Source: Candidatus Peribacteraceae bacterium | GTDB lineage: Bacteria; Patescibacteriota; Gracilibacteria; Peribacterales; Peribacteraceae | Length of the DNA: 42,925 bases | Direction of reading: 5' to 3' | NCBI GenBank assembly: GCA_028711345.1 | Contig: JAQTSK010000010.1 | Location: 1-42,925, forward strand | The notes under the pieces: generated by a model | Told to the model about the DNA's origin: nothing | Database searches by the model: none | What the model saw: only the letters and a program-made list of their open reading frames with translations | Shown: positions 6,713 to 16,002 of the stretch, in pieces | How positions within the stretch are numbered: position 1 is the stretch's first letter | Layout of the letters: each line of letters begins with the position of its first letter | Position numbers and translations under genes: made by a program

Positions 6713-8901
6713 TCGATGACGGTGAATCCCGTGCGTGCGGGTGGCGAGAATTGTTGCGGCTTGACCTGTAAGGGCTCATCCAGTCCCTGATAGTCCATGA
6801 AAACGCGGATGACGCTGTCGGGCTTGGGATCGATGGTCAGCGGAGCCTCCTTCTCAAACTCCTCCTGCGGCGTGAACGTGACGTAGTAGTAGGGCTTCTC
6901 ACGGAACTTCGGCGCCCAGTACTCCATGAAGTCGGTGATCTCCTGTCCTCTAAGGCCCTGAGCACTGAGAAGTGCCGGCAGCCTGCACGGAATCTCCTCA
7001 CGCTTGAGGACGAACCCCTGATCGTGCATGCGGTAGCCGGGCGAACCGAATCCCTCCCAGAATAAATACGGATACTCCGTCATGTCCGCATAATTCCAGA
7101 TCGTGCCATCCGGAAACGCGCGAACGCTCCAACCGTCCCTATAATCAGGAATGCTCAGACTGATGCCGCCCGTCGGAGCCACCCGCACGGACACGTCGGT
7201 TTCTTTCTCCGGATAGAGGTAGATGACCGGTTTGCACTTCTCGGCGGACGGAATCACCGTCATATCCGTGAATTGCAGATACTTCCCGAACGGATCGCGG
7301 ACAAAGATGATGGGGTACTGATCGTAGAACTCCAGAATGGACGGCTTGTTCTCGCTGCGATAGAACCGATCGTACGCCTGGAACAGCCGGTGGTTCCCCT
7401 GCGGGACGGAACCGCTGCCGTAGGTCAGGAGCTGCTTCTTGCCGTAGACCTCGCGGTACACCGGCTCGCCCCACGCCGCCGTGCCGATCTCCTCCAGCGG
7501 ACCGCCGACATAGTCTTTGGTCGTCGGTATCTTGCCATCGACGACGTCGACCGTCATATACGAGCAGCCTAAATCCATCCCGCCGAAGATGTCGCGGCTG
7601 ACGTACTGCGTCGTGTTCTTCTTCCCGTTCTTCCACGTGATGTCCAGAATCCCCTCTCCGCTGCGGGTGTACTGCGCTGTTTCCTCAGCCTTGGCTTTCT
7701 GATCTCCGGTCGGTGCACGCGTGGGAAGATTGAGCAGGTACGTACTGTACGTCCCGTCTTTGTGCTGCGCGGCGTAGCATTGGATAGAGTCGCGGAAGAT
7801 CTGCATGCCCGCTTCCTCGCTATAGAACAATGGTTCGGCCTTCGTAAACGAGGCAAGATTGTTATAGGAAAACTTCTTCTTGAGCGTGAGCGGACTGTTT
7901 GGAATGCCGAGCTCATCAGGCGGGAGGAGATTCATCGTTACCTTCTTGTCCACGACGAACGGAAGCAACTCATAGAGACGGGCATCGACGCTGTCGGAAT
8001 ACTTGGAAAGGAACGTCAGCCGGCCGTCCGGTGAACGGAGGATGCGATGGTAATTGTTCGGATCCCCTCCGCACATGCCCTCCTGATTCATCTGAATGTG
8101 GTAGACCGTATCGCCCGCGTAATATCCCTCCGTAACGGTGCCGGACTTATGAATGGTGAGCAGTGCATCCAGCTGCTGTGTCAGAGTCATGCCGCTCTGC
8201 GGTCTTCCGCCAAACGGCGATTCGTAGTTCATGATAAGGTCGATCCCCTCCTGCCGCATGGGAAGCTCTTTGAGGAAACCGGATGTCGCGACGCTCTCCG
8301 GTGCCGGAAGCCACTCCACCAAGATGGCACCGGTGTCCTGCGGTACCTCGTCTCTGTACACATCGGCGTTGACGTAAACCCTCTCAGTCGCGGGCGCTTG
8401 CTCATCATCCACGTACGCACGGATCTCGTACACGTTCTCGCCTCGCCGAAGGTTTCCGAGGTAAATGCGCGCGTTGTAATCCCACTTGGTGTCGCCCGGC
8501 TTGAAACGCGTCAGCTCATGCTCCTCCTGTCCCGTGACGTATGCTACGACAATTTTTGTCACATTGGGACTCACTGTGCCGTGAAGACTGATACTGTTGC
8601 CTTTCAGCGAATACGAATCCCGACCGCCTGAATTTTCAACGGTGGGCGAGGAAAGATCATCGATATCGACGGAGATCTGCACTGGAGGTTTGTATGTCGA
8701 GGGAACCCTGTAACCGGCAAACGGAACAGGCGCCGGCTCTCTGGATTCGGAAGGTTTCAACCATGAAGGTAGTCCGCCGATATGATTCAGGTAGAAGAAA
8801 AACATGACCAATCCCCCCAATGCGACTGATAAAGCGGGCCACAGCGCTCCTTTCCATCTGCCGACGGAAGAATCCGGAATGTTCTGTTTGACCATGCGCA
8901 T
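6691..8901 (-). CDS. Membrane-anchored protein of unknown function with a KPVIYLYP domain
   Basis: A 736-residue protein with one N-terminal transmembrane helix (about residues 20-41) and a large domain predicted to lie outside the membrane. An Ig-like beta stretch (about 75-180, SISLHGTVSPNVTKIVV) comes first. Near residue 580 is CKPVIYLYPEKETDVSV, a motif I have seen in uncharacterised proteins of many bacteria but for which I know no function. Eight or so cysteines are scattered. The start could be 8901 or 8895 (both ATG). It is first in an operon with the Memo/CapA lipoprotein and is divergent from the DUF4105 gene, with only 72 bases between starts. Possibly a cell-surface enzyme or adhesin; I cannot say which. 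Confidence 0.75.
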   Translation of the reverse strand: MRMVKQNIPDSSVGRWKGALWPALSVALGGLVMFFFYLNHIGGLPSWLKPSESREPAPVPFAGYRVPSTYKPPVQISVDIDDLSSPTVENSGGRDSYSLKGNSISLHGTVSPNVTKIVVAYVTGQEEHELTRFKPGDTKWDYNARIYLGNLRRGENVYEIRAYVDDEQAPATERVYVNADVYRDEVPQDTGAILVEWLPAPESVATSGFLKELPMRQEGIDLIMNYESPFGGRPQSGMTLTQQLDALLTIHKSGTVTEGYYAGDTVYHIQMNQEGMCGGDPNNYHRILRSPDGRLTFLSKYSDSVDARLYELLPFVVDKKVTMNLLPPDELGIPNSPLTLKKKFSYNNLASFTKAEPLFYSEEAGMQIFRDSIQCYAAQHKDGTYSTYLLNLPTRAPTGDQKAKAEETAQYTRSGEGILDITWKNGKKNTTQYVSRDIFGGMDLGCSYMTVDVVDGKIPTTKDYVGGPLEEIGTAAWGEPVYREVYGKKQLLTYGSGSVPQGNHRLFQAYDRFYRSENKPSILEFYDQYPIIFVRDPFGKYLQFTDMTVIPSAEKCKPVIYLYPEKETDVSVRVAPTGGISLSIPDYRDGWSVRAFPDGTIWNYADMTEYPYLFWEGFGSPGYRMHDQGFVLKREEIPCRLPALLSAQGLRGQEITDFMEYWAPKFREKPYYYVTFTPQEEFEKEAPLTIDPKPDSVIRVFMDYQGLDEPLQVKPQQFSPPARTGFTVIEWGGAKR

Positions 8902-8973
8902 ATGATAACAGAACGGGGAACAGGCGGTGATTCTTACAATGAAACCTCATCTCTCCTACAATCCGGATCATCC

Positions 8974-9789
8974 ATGCGACCCCCGCGCAAAAAATACGTC
9001 TTCCTCGGCTTCGTCCTGATCCTGCTTGGCATCTGGATGGTGATCCTGCCGTCCAACGACCGCAACTGGTCCGCAGATCAAGCAATTTTGCCATATGCGG
9101 AAATCAACGGAAACTCGGTTCTTATCCGTCATGTCCGCAGTAACAGGTACCGGAGCACGACCGACTATGATGTGAAACACGAGGATCGAACGTACAACCT
9201 CAGCCAAATCGAATCGGTCTGGTTCATCGTTGAACCGTTCTCGTCCGGCAAGGGTGTCGCACACACGTTCTTAAGCTTCGGATTTGAGAACGGAGACTAC
9301 GTGGGGATCTCCATCGAGATCCGCAAGGAGAAGGGGGAGAAGTTCTCGTGGTACGGAGGTCTGTTCAAGCGTTTCGAACTGACGTACGTCGCGGGTGATG
9401 AGCGGGACCTCATCGGACTGCGCGCAAACATGCGAAAGGATGATGTCTACCTCTACCGGGGAAACGCGCCGAAGGAGAAGATCCGCGCACTGTTCCTGTC
9501 GATGCTCGATCGCATGAACAAGCTCCATGGCCGGCCGGAGTTCTACAACACGCTCACCAACACCTGCACGACGATCTTCGTCCGCCACATCGGCACGATC
9601 TCCGAAACGGACATCCCGTGGAATCTCTCCGTCCTCCTCCCCGCCACCTCGGACAAACTGGCCTACGATCTGGGCCTCCTCGACACGAGCATTCCTTTCG
9701 AAGAACTGAAAGCGCAGTCCCGCATCAATGACCTCGCGGCGAAATATGCGGATGATCCTGCGTTCTCGCAGATGATCCGTCGACAGTAG
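8974..9789 (+). CDS. DUF4105 family membrane-anchored protein (Lnb N-terminal-like)
   Basis: A 271-residue protein with one N-terminal transmembrane helix (VFLGFVLILLGIWMVILP), then a DUF4105 domain. The signature runs in order: RTYNLSQIESV, GVAHTFLSFGFENGDYV (His97), GDERDLIGLR and EFYNTLTNTCTTIFVRH (Cys198). In this family the conserved His and Cys look like a cysteine-protease or amidase pair, but no activity is established. I chose ATG 8974; an in-frame ATG at 8902 abuts the divergent gene and would add 24 polar residues before the membrane helix. Active side probably extracytoplasmic. Confidence 0.85.
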   Translation: MRPPRKKYVFLGFVLILLGIWMVILPSNDRNWSADQAILPYAEINGNSVLIRHVRSNRYRSTTDYDVKHEDRTYNLSQIESVWFIVEPFSSGKGVAHTFLSFGFENGDYVGISIEIRKEKGEKFSWYGGLFKRFELTYVAGDERDLIGLRANMRKDDVYLYRGNAPKEKIRALFLSMLDRMNKLHGRPEFYNTLTNTCTTIFVRHIGTISETDIPWNLSVLLPATSDKLAYDLGLLDTSIPFEELKAQSRINDLAAKYADDPAFSQMIRRQ

Positions 9790-9797
9790 AAAGCCAA

Positions 9798-9853
9798 CCT
9801 GATACCTGATACCTGATACCTGATACCTAAAACCTAAAACCTGACCCCTAACC
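9798..9853. repeat. Heptanucleotide tandem repeat (8 units)
   Basis: Four exact CCTGATA units (9798-9825), two CCTAAAA (9826-9839), then CCTGACC and CCTAACC, all in 7-base register. The block fills most of the gap between the DUF4105 and UPF0314 genes and ends 21 bases before the next start codon. Confidence 0.9.
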
Positions 9854-9874
9854 CTGAACTGCTACACTTTCCCC

Positions 9875-10438
9875 ATGCATCTCTCCCGCCCCTCCCGCAC
9901 GGCAATTCTGATCGTTCTGGCTCTCGCGGTCTTCGCGCTCATCCTGCACGTCATGGGCCGCATCCCGTACTGTACATGCGGGCTCAAGCTGTGGACGTGG
10001 GATGCGTGGGGAAGCGAGTCTTCGCAGAACTTCATGGACCCGTACTCCAGCTCGCACTTCCTGCATGGAATCATTTTCTTCGCACTCCTCGCACTGGTGG
10101 CACGTCGGATGTCAATCACGACAAAGCTCTGGATCTCCATCGCATTGGAAATGGCATGGGAACTCCTCGAAAACTCCCCGCTAATCATCGACCGCTACCG
10201 CGCGGCAACGGCGTCTCTCGGGTACACCGGCGACAGTATTCTGAATTCAACCAGCGACGTCCTCTTCATGATGCTGGGGTTCTGGCTGGCGTGGCGGCTC
10301 AACTGGAAATGGACGCTGGCGATCCTCATCCTCACCGAACTGATCATGCTTGCGATCTACCGCGACAACCTGACGCTGAACGTACTGATGCTCTTGACGC
10401 CGATTGATGCCGTGCGCGAGTGGCAGATGAGCAGGTGA
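9875..10438 (+). CDS. DUF2585 / UPF0314 family membrane protein
   Basis: A 187-residue integral membrane protein with about five hydrophobic helices. It carries the family pattern GRIPYCTCGLKLWTWDAWG, SSQNFMDPYSSSHFLHG and ALEMAWELLENSPLIIDRYR, which I recognise from UPF0314 proteins; their function is unknown. The start ATG 9875 follows a CT-rich run. The last seven codons and stop (10415-10438) form the left copy of a 24-bp perfect direct repeat whose right copy lies beyond the RND operon. Confidence 0.85.
   Translation: MHLSRPSRTAILIVLALAVFALILHVMGRIPYCTCGLKLWTWDAWGSESSQNFMDPYSSSHFLHGIIFFALLALVARRMSITTKLWISIALEMAWELLENSPLIIDRYRAATASLGYTGDSILNSTSDVLFMMLGFWLAWRLNWKWTLAILILTELIMLAIYRDNLTLNVLMLLTPIDAVREWQMSR
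10415..10438 (+). repeat. 24-bp direct repeat, left copy
   Basis: Begins CGCGAGTGGCAGATG and is identical over all 24 bases to 16003-16026. It is exactly the last seven codons plus the stop of the UPF0314 gene. The two copies enclose 5.56 kb holding the csoR-RND operon. Confidence 0.95.
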
Positions 10439-10470
10439 TATTCAAATTCCGGATCAAGTAATTGAGAGCC

Positions 10471-10500
10471 TTGACACCCCACCCCCGTGGGGTGTATCGT
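10471..10500 (+). promoter_or_regulatory. Promoter with palindromic CsoR operator for the RND operon
   Basis: TTGACA (10471-10476) and TATCGT (10495-10500) with an 18-base spacer. Between and overlapping them is a perfect inverted repeat ACACCCCAC-CCCC-GTGGGGTGT (10474-10495), matching the GC-tract palindromes bound by CsoR-type tetramers. A repressor sitting here would block polymerase directly. Predicted leader about 21 bases, CT-rich. Confidence 0.75.
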
Positions 10501-10527
10501 GGGGGCACTTCTTTCCCCCAAGACACC

Positions 10528-10785
10528 ATGGCGACTGTCTCACTCAACGACGTTCAAAAGAGACTCAAGAATATTCAGGGTCAGTTGGACGGCATCCAGC
10601 GCATGATCGGAGAGTCGAAGGATTGCTTCGATGTGCTCCCGCAGCTCAAGGCGGCGAAGGCGGGGCTGGAGCGGTGCATCGCGTTGTATCTGCAGCAGCA
10701 GGCTGCCGCATGCATGAGCAACCGCATGCCGGCGGACAGTCAGGAGAAGATGCTCGGTCTCATCAAGGAACTCACCCGCTTCTAA
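10528..10785 (+). CDS. CsoR/RcnR-family repressor, first gene of the RND operon
   Basis: An 85-residue DUF156 protein: VQKRLKNIQGQLDGIQRMI with the family IQGQ motif, Cys33 (KDCFDV), an extra Cys50 (ERC) and Cys62 (AAACM). The first and third copper-ligand places are Cys, but the middle His is Gln58, so it may sense thiol-reactive compounds or an altered metal set. The start ATG 10528 follows its own promoter and operator. It shares only the family core with the first CsoR at 4404. The likely role is autorepression and control of the pump genes downstream. Confidence 0.88.
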   Translation: MATVSLNDVQKRLKNIQGQLDGIQRMIGESKDCFDVLPQLKAAKAGLERCIALYLQQQAAACMSNRMPADSQEKMLGLIKELTRF

Positions 10786-10805
10786 CCCCCCTCCCCTACC
10801 ACAAC

Positions 10806-11021
10806 ATGTTCCGCCTTAACGTTTCACACTGGCACATCCTCCGCATCAACTTCCTGATGGCGGGCCTCTTGTCCGCGGGCGGCACGCTCCTGGGACTGAC
10901 TCTGCATCCCGCATGGTTCGCGCTCCCCGTGTTCATCGGAGCCATGCAGATCATCTTCGCACTCTCGGGTTACTGCCCGTCTTCCATACTTTTAGACCGC
11001 ATCGGCTTTCCCCGCTCATAG
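10806..11021 (+). CDS. Small DUF2892 (YgaP-like) membrane protein
   Basis: A 71-residue protein with two hydrophobic helices (about 14-33 and 37-54), then a GYCP motif and SSILLDRIG. This is the pattern of the DUF2892 membrane domain that in YgaP is joined to a rhodanese (sulfur-transfer) domain. It sits 20 bases after csoR and one base before the adaptor gene. Association with CsoR-type thiol sensors and sulfur chemistry is common for this domain; here it hints that the operon answers to a sulfur or thiol signal (inference). Confidence 0.75.
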   Translation: MFRLNVSHWHILRINFLMAGLLSAGGTLLGLTLHPAWFALPVFIGAMQIIFALSGYCPSSILLDRIGFPRS

Positions 11022-11022
11022 T

Positions 11023-12765
11023 ATGTCCACCCCACTCTCCAAAACGTTGCTCTCAGTCACTGCCGTCACTCTCCTCCTCGCGGGGTGCGGCGGATCCGAC
11101 GCACCGCCCGCAACCGGCGTCGTAGTACACACTGCTGCAGAGGCGGGCATCGCGCAGGATCTTCAGCTCAGCGGCACGCTGAGAGCGCAACGCCAAACGG
11201 ACGTCGCCTCCCGCATCAACGGACGCGTGCTCAGTGTTCTGGTGAACAGAGGCGACCGGGTGAAAACGAATGACGTACTGGCGAGACTCGACACGGCGGT
11301 GGAATCGGCGGTGCTGGGAGGGCTCTCCGGCACACTCAGGCAGGCGGAGGTCGGACTGCAGTCTCTCATTGCAATGTACGACGAGCGCATCAGAACCACG
11401 GAAGCCAACATTACAAGTCTCCGCGCCACGGCGGCAAAAGGCGTCAACGTCGCCAAAATGCAGGAGGAGACCAGCGGCGGTGCGCGACAGCGGGGAGCCA
11501 AGGAGACGCTCACCAACGCGGCCATGGCACTGGAAAACAGCCTGAGTACGATGGACCGTCTTCTCCTCGTCACCGGCAAATACGCGGACATCGGGAGGAA
11601 GAACATGCTCGCACAGCACATCGGCGCCCGTGATCCGTCGGCCGTCAATGCGGCGAGGCAATCATTCAGCACCCTCACGGCGGCGGAGCAAGCCTTCCGC
11701 ACGTACTTCGACGCTCACCTCCTCACGGGAGAACCCTCTGCATCACAGATCACTGCGGGGCTGGATCTGGCTGCGACCGCACTGAGTGCCGCCAAGCCGG
11801 CTCTGGAACAGATGCACACGGTGCTCCAGTTCAGCGTGACCTCACAGGACTTCACGGATGCGGACCTCGCCGCACAGGAACAAGCCGTCATCCGGAACGG
11901 ATCGACGGTGGAATCCTTGCTCGGTGCGGTGCGGACGCTCCGGGAGAAGGGCACCGTGGAACAATCGACTGCCGTCCGCGAACAGACGGAGACGCAGGCG
12001 CTGCAGGACATCGCTCAGGCCGAGCGCGCGCTGGAGGTGCTGCGACGCGAGAAGGAGACGAAGATCGCGGAAGTGCAATCGTCCATCACGCGATTGCAGG
12101 CGGAAGCCGGCATCTCGGCCGTACAGCTCAATCAGACGATCATTCGTGCCCCGTTCAGCGGCGTCGTGATCACAAAGAACGTCGATCCGGGCGCCGTGGT
12201 GAATCCCGGCACGCCGCTCTTCACCATCGCGGATGACAGCGGGTTCGAGCTCAGCATGAACGTGCCTGACTCCGCACTCAACTCGCTGGCCACCGGTCGG
12301 TCCGCCGCCGTGAACGTGGATACCGTCCCCGGCAAAACGTTCGACGGAGAAGTCCTGCGCATCGCGCCCTCGGCGGATGCGTCATCGAAGAACATCGAGG
12401 TCGACCTGCGGGTGGAGAACAAGTCGGGTGACCTGAAGCCGGGCATGTTCGCGCGGGTGCAGTTCCCGCTCGCGACCGCCAGCGGCGTCATCATTCCGGC
12501 GCAGGCCGTGCTCTCACGCTACGGGCGTGACATGGTCTTCGTGATCGAAGACGGACATGCGGTCCGGCGGTTCGTGGAGATCGGCGCGAGGACCAACGCC
12601 GCCATGGCCGTCCTCTCGGGTGTGACGGCAGGCGAGTCCGTGATCGCGGAAGGCCACCACTACCTCCGGGATGGTGATCCGGTCACCGTCATCACGGAGG
12701 AACCTTCCGTACCTTCCGTACCTTCCGACGCAGCGACATCCGCTCCCCTTCCCGCAGCATCATGA
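11023..12765 (+). CDS. RND efflux periplasmic adaptor (HlyD/MFP family) lipoprotein
   Basis: A 580-residue adaptor with a lipoprotein signal (LLLAGC, lipid-carrying Cys22). Residues about 45-95 form the first half of the lipoyl domain (LRAQRQTDVASRINGRV), followed by an unusually long helical hairpin to about residue 365. The second lipoyl half (TIIRAPFSGVVITKNVDPG), a beta-barrel and a membrane-proximal domain end near residue 555. The tail is a low-complexity PSVPSV stretch. Typical adaptors have about 380-420 residues, so the helical part is enlarged by roughly 150. It overlaps the pump gene by 4 bases (ATGA). Role: couples the inner-membrane pump to an exit route. Confidence 0.92.
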   Translation: MSTPLSKTLLSVTAVTLLLAGCGGSDAPPATGVVVHTAAEAGIAQDLQLSGTLRAQRQTDVASRINGRVLSVLVNRGDRVKTNDVLARLDTAVESAVLGGLSGTLRQAEVGLQSLIAMYDERIRTTEANITSLRATAAKGVNVAKMQEETSGGARQRGAKETLTNAAMALENSLSTMDRLLLVTGKYADIGRKNMLAQHIGARDPSAVNAARQSFSTLTAAEQAFRTYFDAHLLTGEPSASQITAGLDLAATALSAAKPALEQMHTVLQFSVTSQDFTDADLAAQEQAVIRNGSTVESLLGAVRTLREKGTVEQSTAVREQTETQALQDIAQAERALEVLRREKETKIAEVQSSITRLQAEAGISAVQLNQTIIRAPFSGVVITKNVDPGAVVNPGTPLFTIADDSGFELSMNVPDSALNSLATGRSAAVNVDTVPGKTFDGEVLRIAPSADASSKNIEVDLRVENKSGDLKPGMFARVQFPLATASGVIIPAQAVLSRYGRDMVFVIEDGHAVRRFVEIGARTNAAMAVLSGVTAGESVIAEGHHYLRDGDPVTVITEEPSVPSVPSDAATSAPLPAAS

Positions 12766-15700
12766 GCAACGTCTACGCCTCCTTCTCGCGACTGTTCGTC
12801 CGCAACAGGCAGCTCTCGCTGATCCTGATCGTCAGCACCGTCGTCTTCGGCATGTTGGCGTTCGTCGTCACGCCCAAGCAGTACAATCCGGAGATCTCGC
12901 TGCCCGCCTACAGGATCATCACGGATGTGCCGGGGGCCACCGCGGAGGAAGTGGAGACCCTCGTCACGGCGGAGATCGAACGGAAACTGGCGGAGATACC
13001 GGGGATCGACACCGTGTTCTCCCAGTCGCTGCCGGAGAGATCGGTCGTGACCGTCCTGTTCCTCATCGGATCGGATACCGAGAAGAGTACGACGCAGGTC
13101 TACGAGAAAATGTACGCGAACATGAATTTGGCGCCGATGGGCGTACGTACGCCGCTCATCCGGCGCATCGATCCCGAGAACGTCCCCATCCTGACCTTCG
13201 CCATCACCAGTGACGTGTTCCCGAAGGAAGGTCTGCGCGCATTCGCGTTCGACCTCCGCAAGGAACTCAGCACCGTTGCGGGCGTGAGCACCGCGGACGT
13301 CTCGGGAGGCAGGACGCGGGAACTGGGTATCGCGATGGATCCGGAGCGGATGGCGACACGGAACGTCACGGTGGAAGACATCACGCGGGCGATTCAATCA
13401 CAGAATCTGCGATCGTCCGTCGGCACGCTGGAGAGTGACACGCTCTTCGTACCGGTCGAACTCGTCGGCACGTTCACAAAAGCATCCGATCTGGAAAGGC
13501 TGATCGTCGGAGGAGAGAAAGCCGGTACTGTCCGCCTGCAGGATGTCGCGACCGTGACGGACGGCTACCCCGCAGAGGAGTCGTTCATCCGCTTCAATAC
13601 GAAGGAAAGCGATGCCGATGCCGTCTACCTGTCCATCGGGAAACGGATGGGTGAGAATGCCGTGACAGTGTCCGACGCCGTACGGAGCAAGCTGGAAGAA
13701 CTGAAACAATCGACCGTCCCTTCGGGCATCCGGATAGACGTCGTACGGGATGAAGGCAAAACGGCCAGCCGGGAAATCAACGGACTGGTGAGCAACCTGA
13801 TCTCATCCGTGATCATCGTCGCGGTACTGCTGCTCCTGTTCCTGCAGTGGCGCGCGGCAGCGGTGGTCTCGTTCGCCATTCCTCTGACATTGTTCATCGT
13901 TCTGGGAGCCGGATACATCTGGGGGCAGTCCATCAACCGCATCACGCTCTTCGCACTCATCCTCTCGCTCGGCATGCTGGTGGACAACGCCATCGTGGTC
14001 GTGGAAAACATCTACCGACACTTGGACAGCGGTAAAGGCCGGGAAGAGGAAACCGTGCACGCCGTCTCGGAAGTGGGGATGGGGCTCATGCTCTCGACGC
14101 TGACCTCCGTCATCGTCTTCCTCCCCATGAAAGCGGTGACCGGCATGATGGGCGCGTATATGGGACCCATTGCCTTCTTCCTGCCCGTGGCCCTGCTGGC
14201 CTCACTCTTCGTCGCCTACACGTTCTCACCGTTCCTCGCCTCCGTGATGCTGAAGAAAGAGACAAACAGCACCGGACGGCTCCAGAGAATCATCACCGCA
14301 ATCGACGTCGGCTACCGGAACTTCATCGTGAAACTGCTGGACAATGCGCCACTGCAGCGGCGGATTATGCTGTGGACGGTCATCGTGACCGCTGTCACTT
14401 TTCTGTTCCCCTTCGTCGGCATCATCCAGTTCCGGATGCTTCCGAAAGCGGACCGCGAACAGTTCTCTGTCTCCATCGACGCGCCGACGCAGTCGTCACT
14501 GAAAAACACCGACGCCATCGTCCGGAAGCTGTCGGCCACTCTGATGCAGGAGCAGGAGGTTGTTTCGCTCCAGGAGTACGTTGGTGCGCCGCCCGTCGTG
14601 GATTTCAACGGCCTCTTCCGCGGATCGGACATGCGTTCGCTCCCGTCGCAGGCAACCATCAAAGTCAATCTCCTGCCGTCCGATCAGCGTTGGGAATCAT
14701 CCGAACAGATCGTCATCCGACTGCGCCCCGTCCTGCTGGAAGCGATACGGGAAGATCCCGACGTACGGATCACGCTGGTGGAAGATCCCCCCGGCCCGCC
14801 GGTCCTCGCAACACTCCTCGCACGCGTGAAGGGACCGGACATCACGTTTCAGGAAGACATGGCGCGGGACATGCTGGCGATGTTCCGCGGGACCAAGGGT
14901 GTAGTGGACGTCCACTCGACGCTCTCGACCGGCGCACCGAAGAAAGTGCTGCGCATCGATCAGGAGAAGCTGGACGCGGCGGGACTCAATGCGTCGCAGG
15001 TGGCACAGACCCTCCGCGCTGTCATCGGGGGAGAGAATGTGGCGCAGGCCGCTCTGGGGGAAGCCGAGCGGACGGTCATCCGGCTTCGCGTCCCTGCCGA
15101 CGCGCGGGATGACGAGCAGGATCTCTCACGCATCCTGCTTCGGAGCAGAACGGGCGAGATGGTTCCGCTGACGAGCGTCGTCGTGCCCGAGGATGCTCCC
15201 GCGGACCACCCCGTCTGGCATGACGACGGCGCGAGGACAACGATGGTCTTCGGGGAGCTGGCAGAGCGTCCCGTCATCTACGCGGTCATCGATCTGCTCC
15301 CGTCGCTCCTCTCGTACCGTCTGCCAAGCGGCAAAGGCCGCGTGAGCGCATTCAGCCCGTTCGGAATCACGTACACGGATACGGAGAGTCACGCCACGTA
15401 CCGGATCGAGTGGGGGGGCGAGTTTCAGATGACGCTGGAGAACTTCCGGGATCTGGGGCTGGCGATGTTCCTCGCATTCTTCCTGATCTACATCCTGCTG
15501 GTCGGACAGTTCCGTTCATTCAAGACGCCGCTGCTCATCATGATCTCCATCCTCTTCGGCGTCGGAGGCGTGCTGGGAGGCTTCGGCATCCTGTCGCTCT
15601 TCGGCATCTACTTCAGCGCCACATCCATGATCGGCATCATCGCGCTCGGAGGCATCGTCGTGAACAACGCCATCATCCTGCTGGAATTCATTCAGGAGAA

Positions 15701-15995
15701 GGAAGCACTCGGCTACACGCCGAAGATGGCAGTCATCGAAGCGGCGCAAACGCGCCTGCGACCGATCCTCCTGACTTCGCTCACGACCGTCCTCGGATCG
15801 TTGACCATCGTGAGCGATCCGGTGTGGTCCGGCCTCGCATGGTCCATCGTCTTCGGCTTGACCATCTCGACCGGACTGACACTCATCCTGTTCCCCATTC
15901 TCTACGTCCGGTCCATGACGCCGGGAGAAGATGCCGTGTGGGAAACGCTCTGGAAGAAATGGAACCGGAATAAAACGACGGATGAGATCATCTGA
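12762..15995 (+). CDS. RND-family multidrug/metal efflux pump (AcrB/MexB-like)
   Basis: A 1077-residue proton-driven exporter with the usual two-fold plan: TM1 near residues 17-35, a large extracytoplasmic domain, a block of helices about 345-545, a second large domain, and a final block about 890-1050. The TM4 motif GMLVDNAIVVVEN has Asp408 followed by Asn409; AcrB has two Asp here, so one proton-relay acid is replaced, as in many non-AcrB RND pumps. The late motif GIVVNNAIILLEFIQ marks the matching second-half helix. Substrate unknown. It is translationally coupled to the adaptor. No TolC-like outer-membrane gene is nearby. Confidence 0.93.
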   Translation: MSNVYASFSRLFVRNRQLSLILIVSTVVFGMLAFVVTPKQYNPEISLPAYRIITDVPGATAEEVETLVTAEIERKLAEIPGIDTVFSQSLPERSVVTVLFLIGSDTEKSTTQVYEKMYANMNLAPMGVRTPLIRRIDPENVPILTFAITSDVFPKEGLRAFAFDLRKELSTVAGVSTADVSGGRTRELGIAMDPERMATRNVTVEDITRAIQSQNLRSSVGTLESDTLFVPVELVGTFTKASDLERLIVGGEKAGTVRLQDVATVTDGYPAEESFIRFNTKESDADAVYLSIGKRMGENAVTVSDAVRSKLEELKQSTVPSGIRIDVVRDEGKTASREINGLVSNLISSVIIVAVLLLLFLQWRAAAVVSFAIPLTLFIVLGAGYIWGQSINRITLFALILSLGMLVDNAIVVVENIYRHLDSGKGREEETVHAVSEVGMGLMLSTLTSVIVFLPMKAVTGMMGAYMGPIAFFLPVALLASLFVAYTFSPFLASVMLKKETNSTGRLQRIITAIDVGYRNFIVKLLDNAPLQRRIMLWTVIVTAVTFLFPFVGIIQFRMLPKADREQFSVSIDAPTQSSLKNTDAIVRKLSATLMQEQEVVSLQEYVGAPPVVDFNGLFRGSDMRSLPSQATIKVNLLPSDQRWESSEQIVIRLRPVLLEAIREDPDVRITLVEDPPGPPVLATLLARVKGPDITFQEDMARDMLAMFRGTKGVVDVHSTLSTGAPKKVLRIDQEKLDAAGLNASQVAQTLRAVIGGENVAQAALGEAERTVIRLRVPADARDDEQDLSRILLRSRTGEMVPLTSVVVPEDAPADHPVWHDDGARTTMVFGELAERPVIYAVIDLLPSLLSYRLPSGKGRVSAFSPFGITYTDTESHATYRIEWGGEFQMTLENFRDLGLAMFLAFFLIYILLVGQFRSFKTPLLIMISILFGVGGVLGGFGILSLFGIYFSATSMIGIIALGGIVVNNAIILLEFIQEKEALGYTPKMAVIEAAQTRLRPILLTSLTTVLGSLTIVSDPVWSGLAWSIVFGLTISTGLTLILFPILYVRSMTPGEDAVWETLWKKWNRNKTTDEII

Positions 15996-16002
15996 TACCA
16001 TC

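Noticed and set aside
9798-9853. CRISPR array
   Set aside because: Units are 7 bases without spacers; no cas genes in the window.
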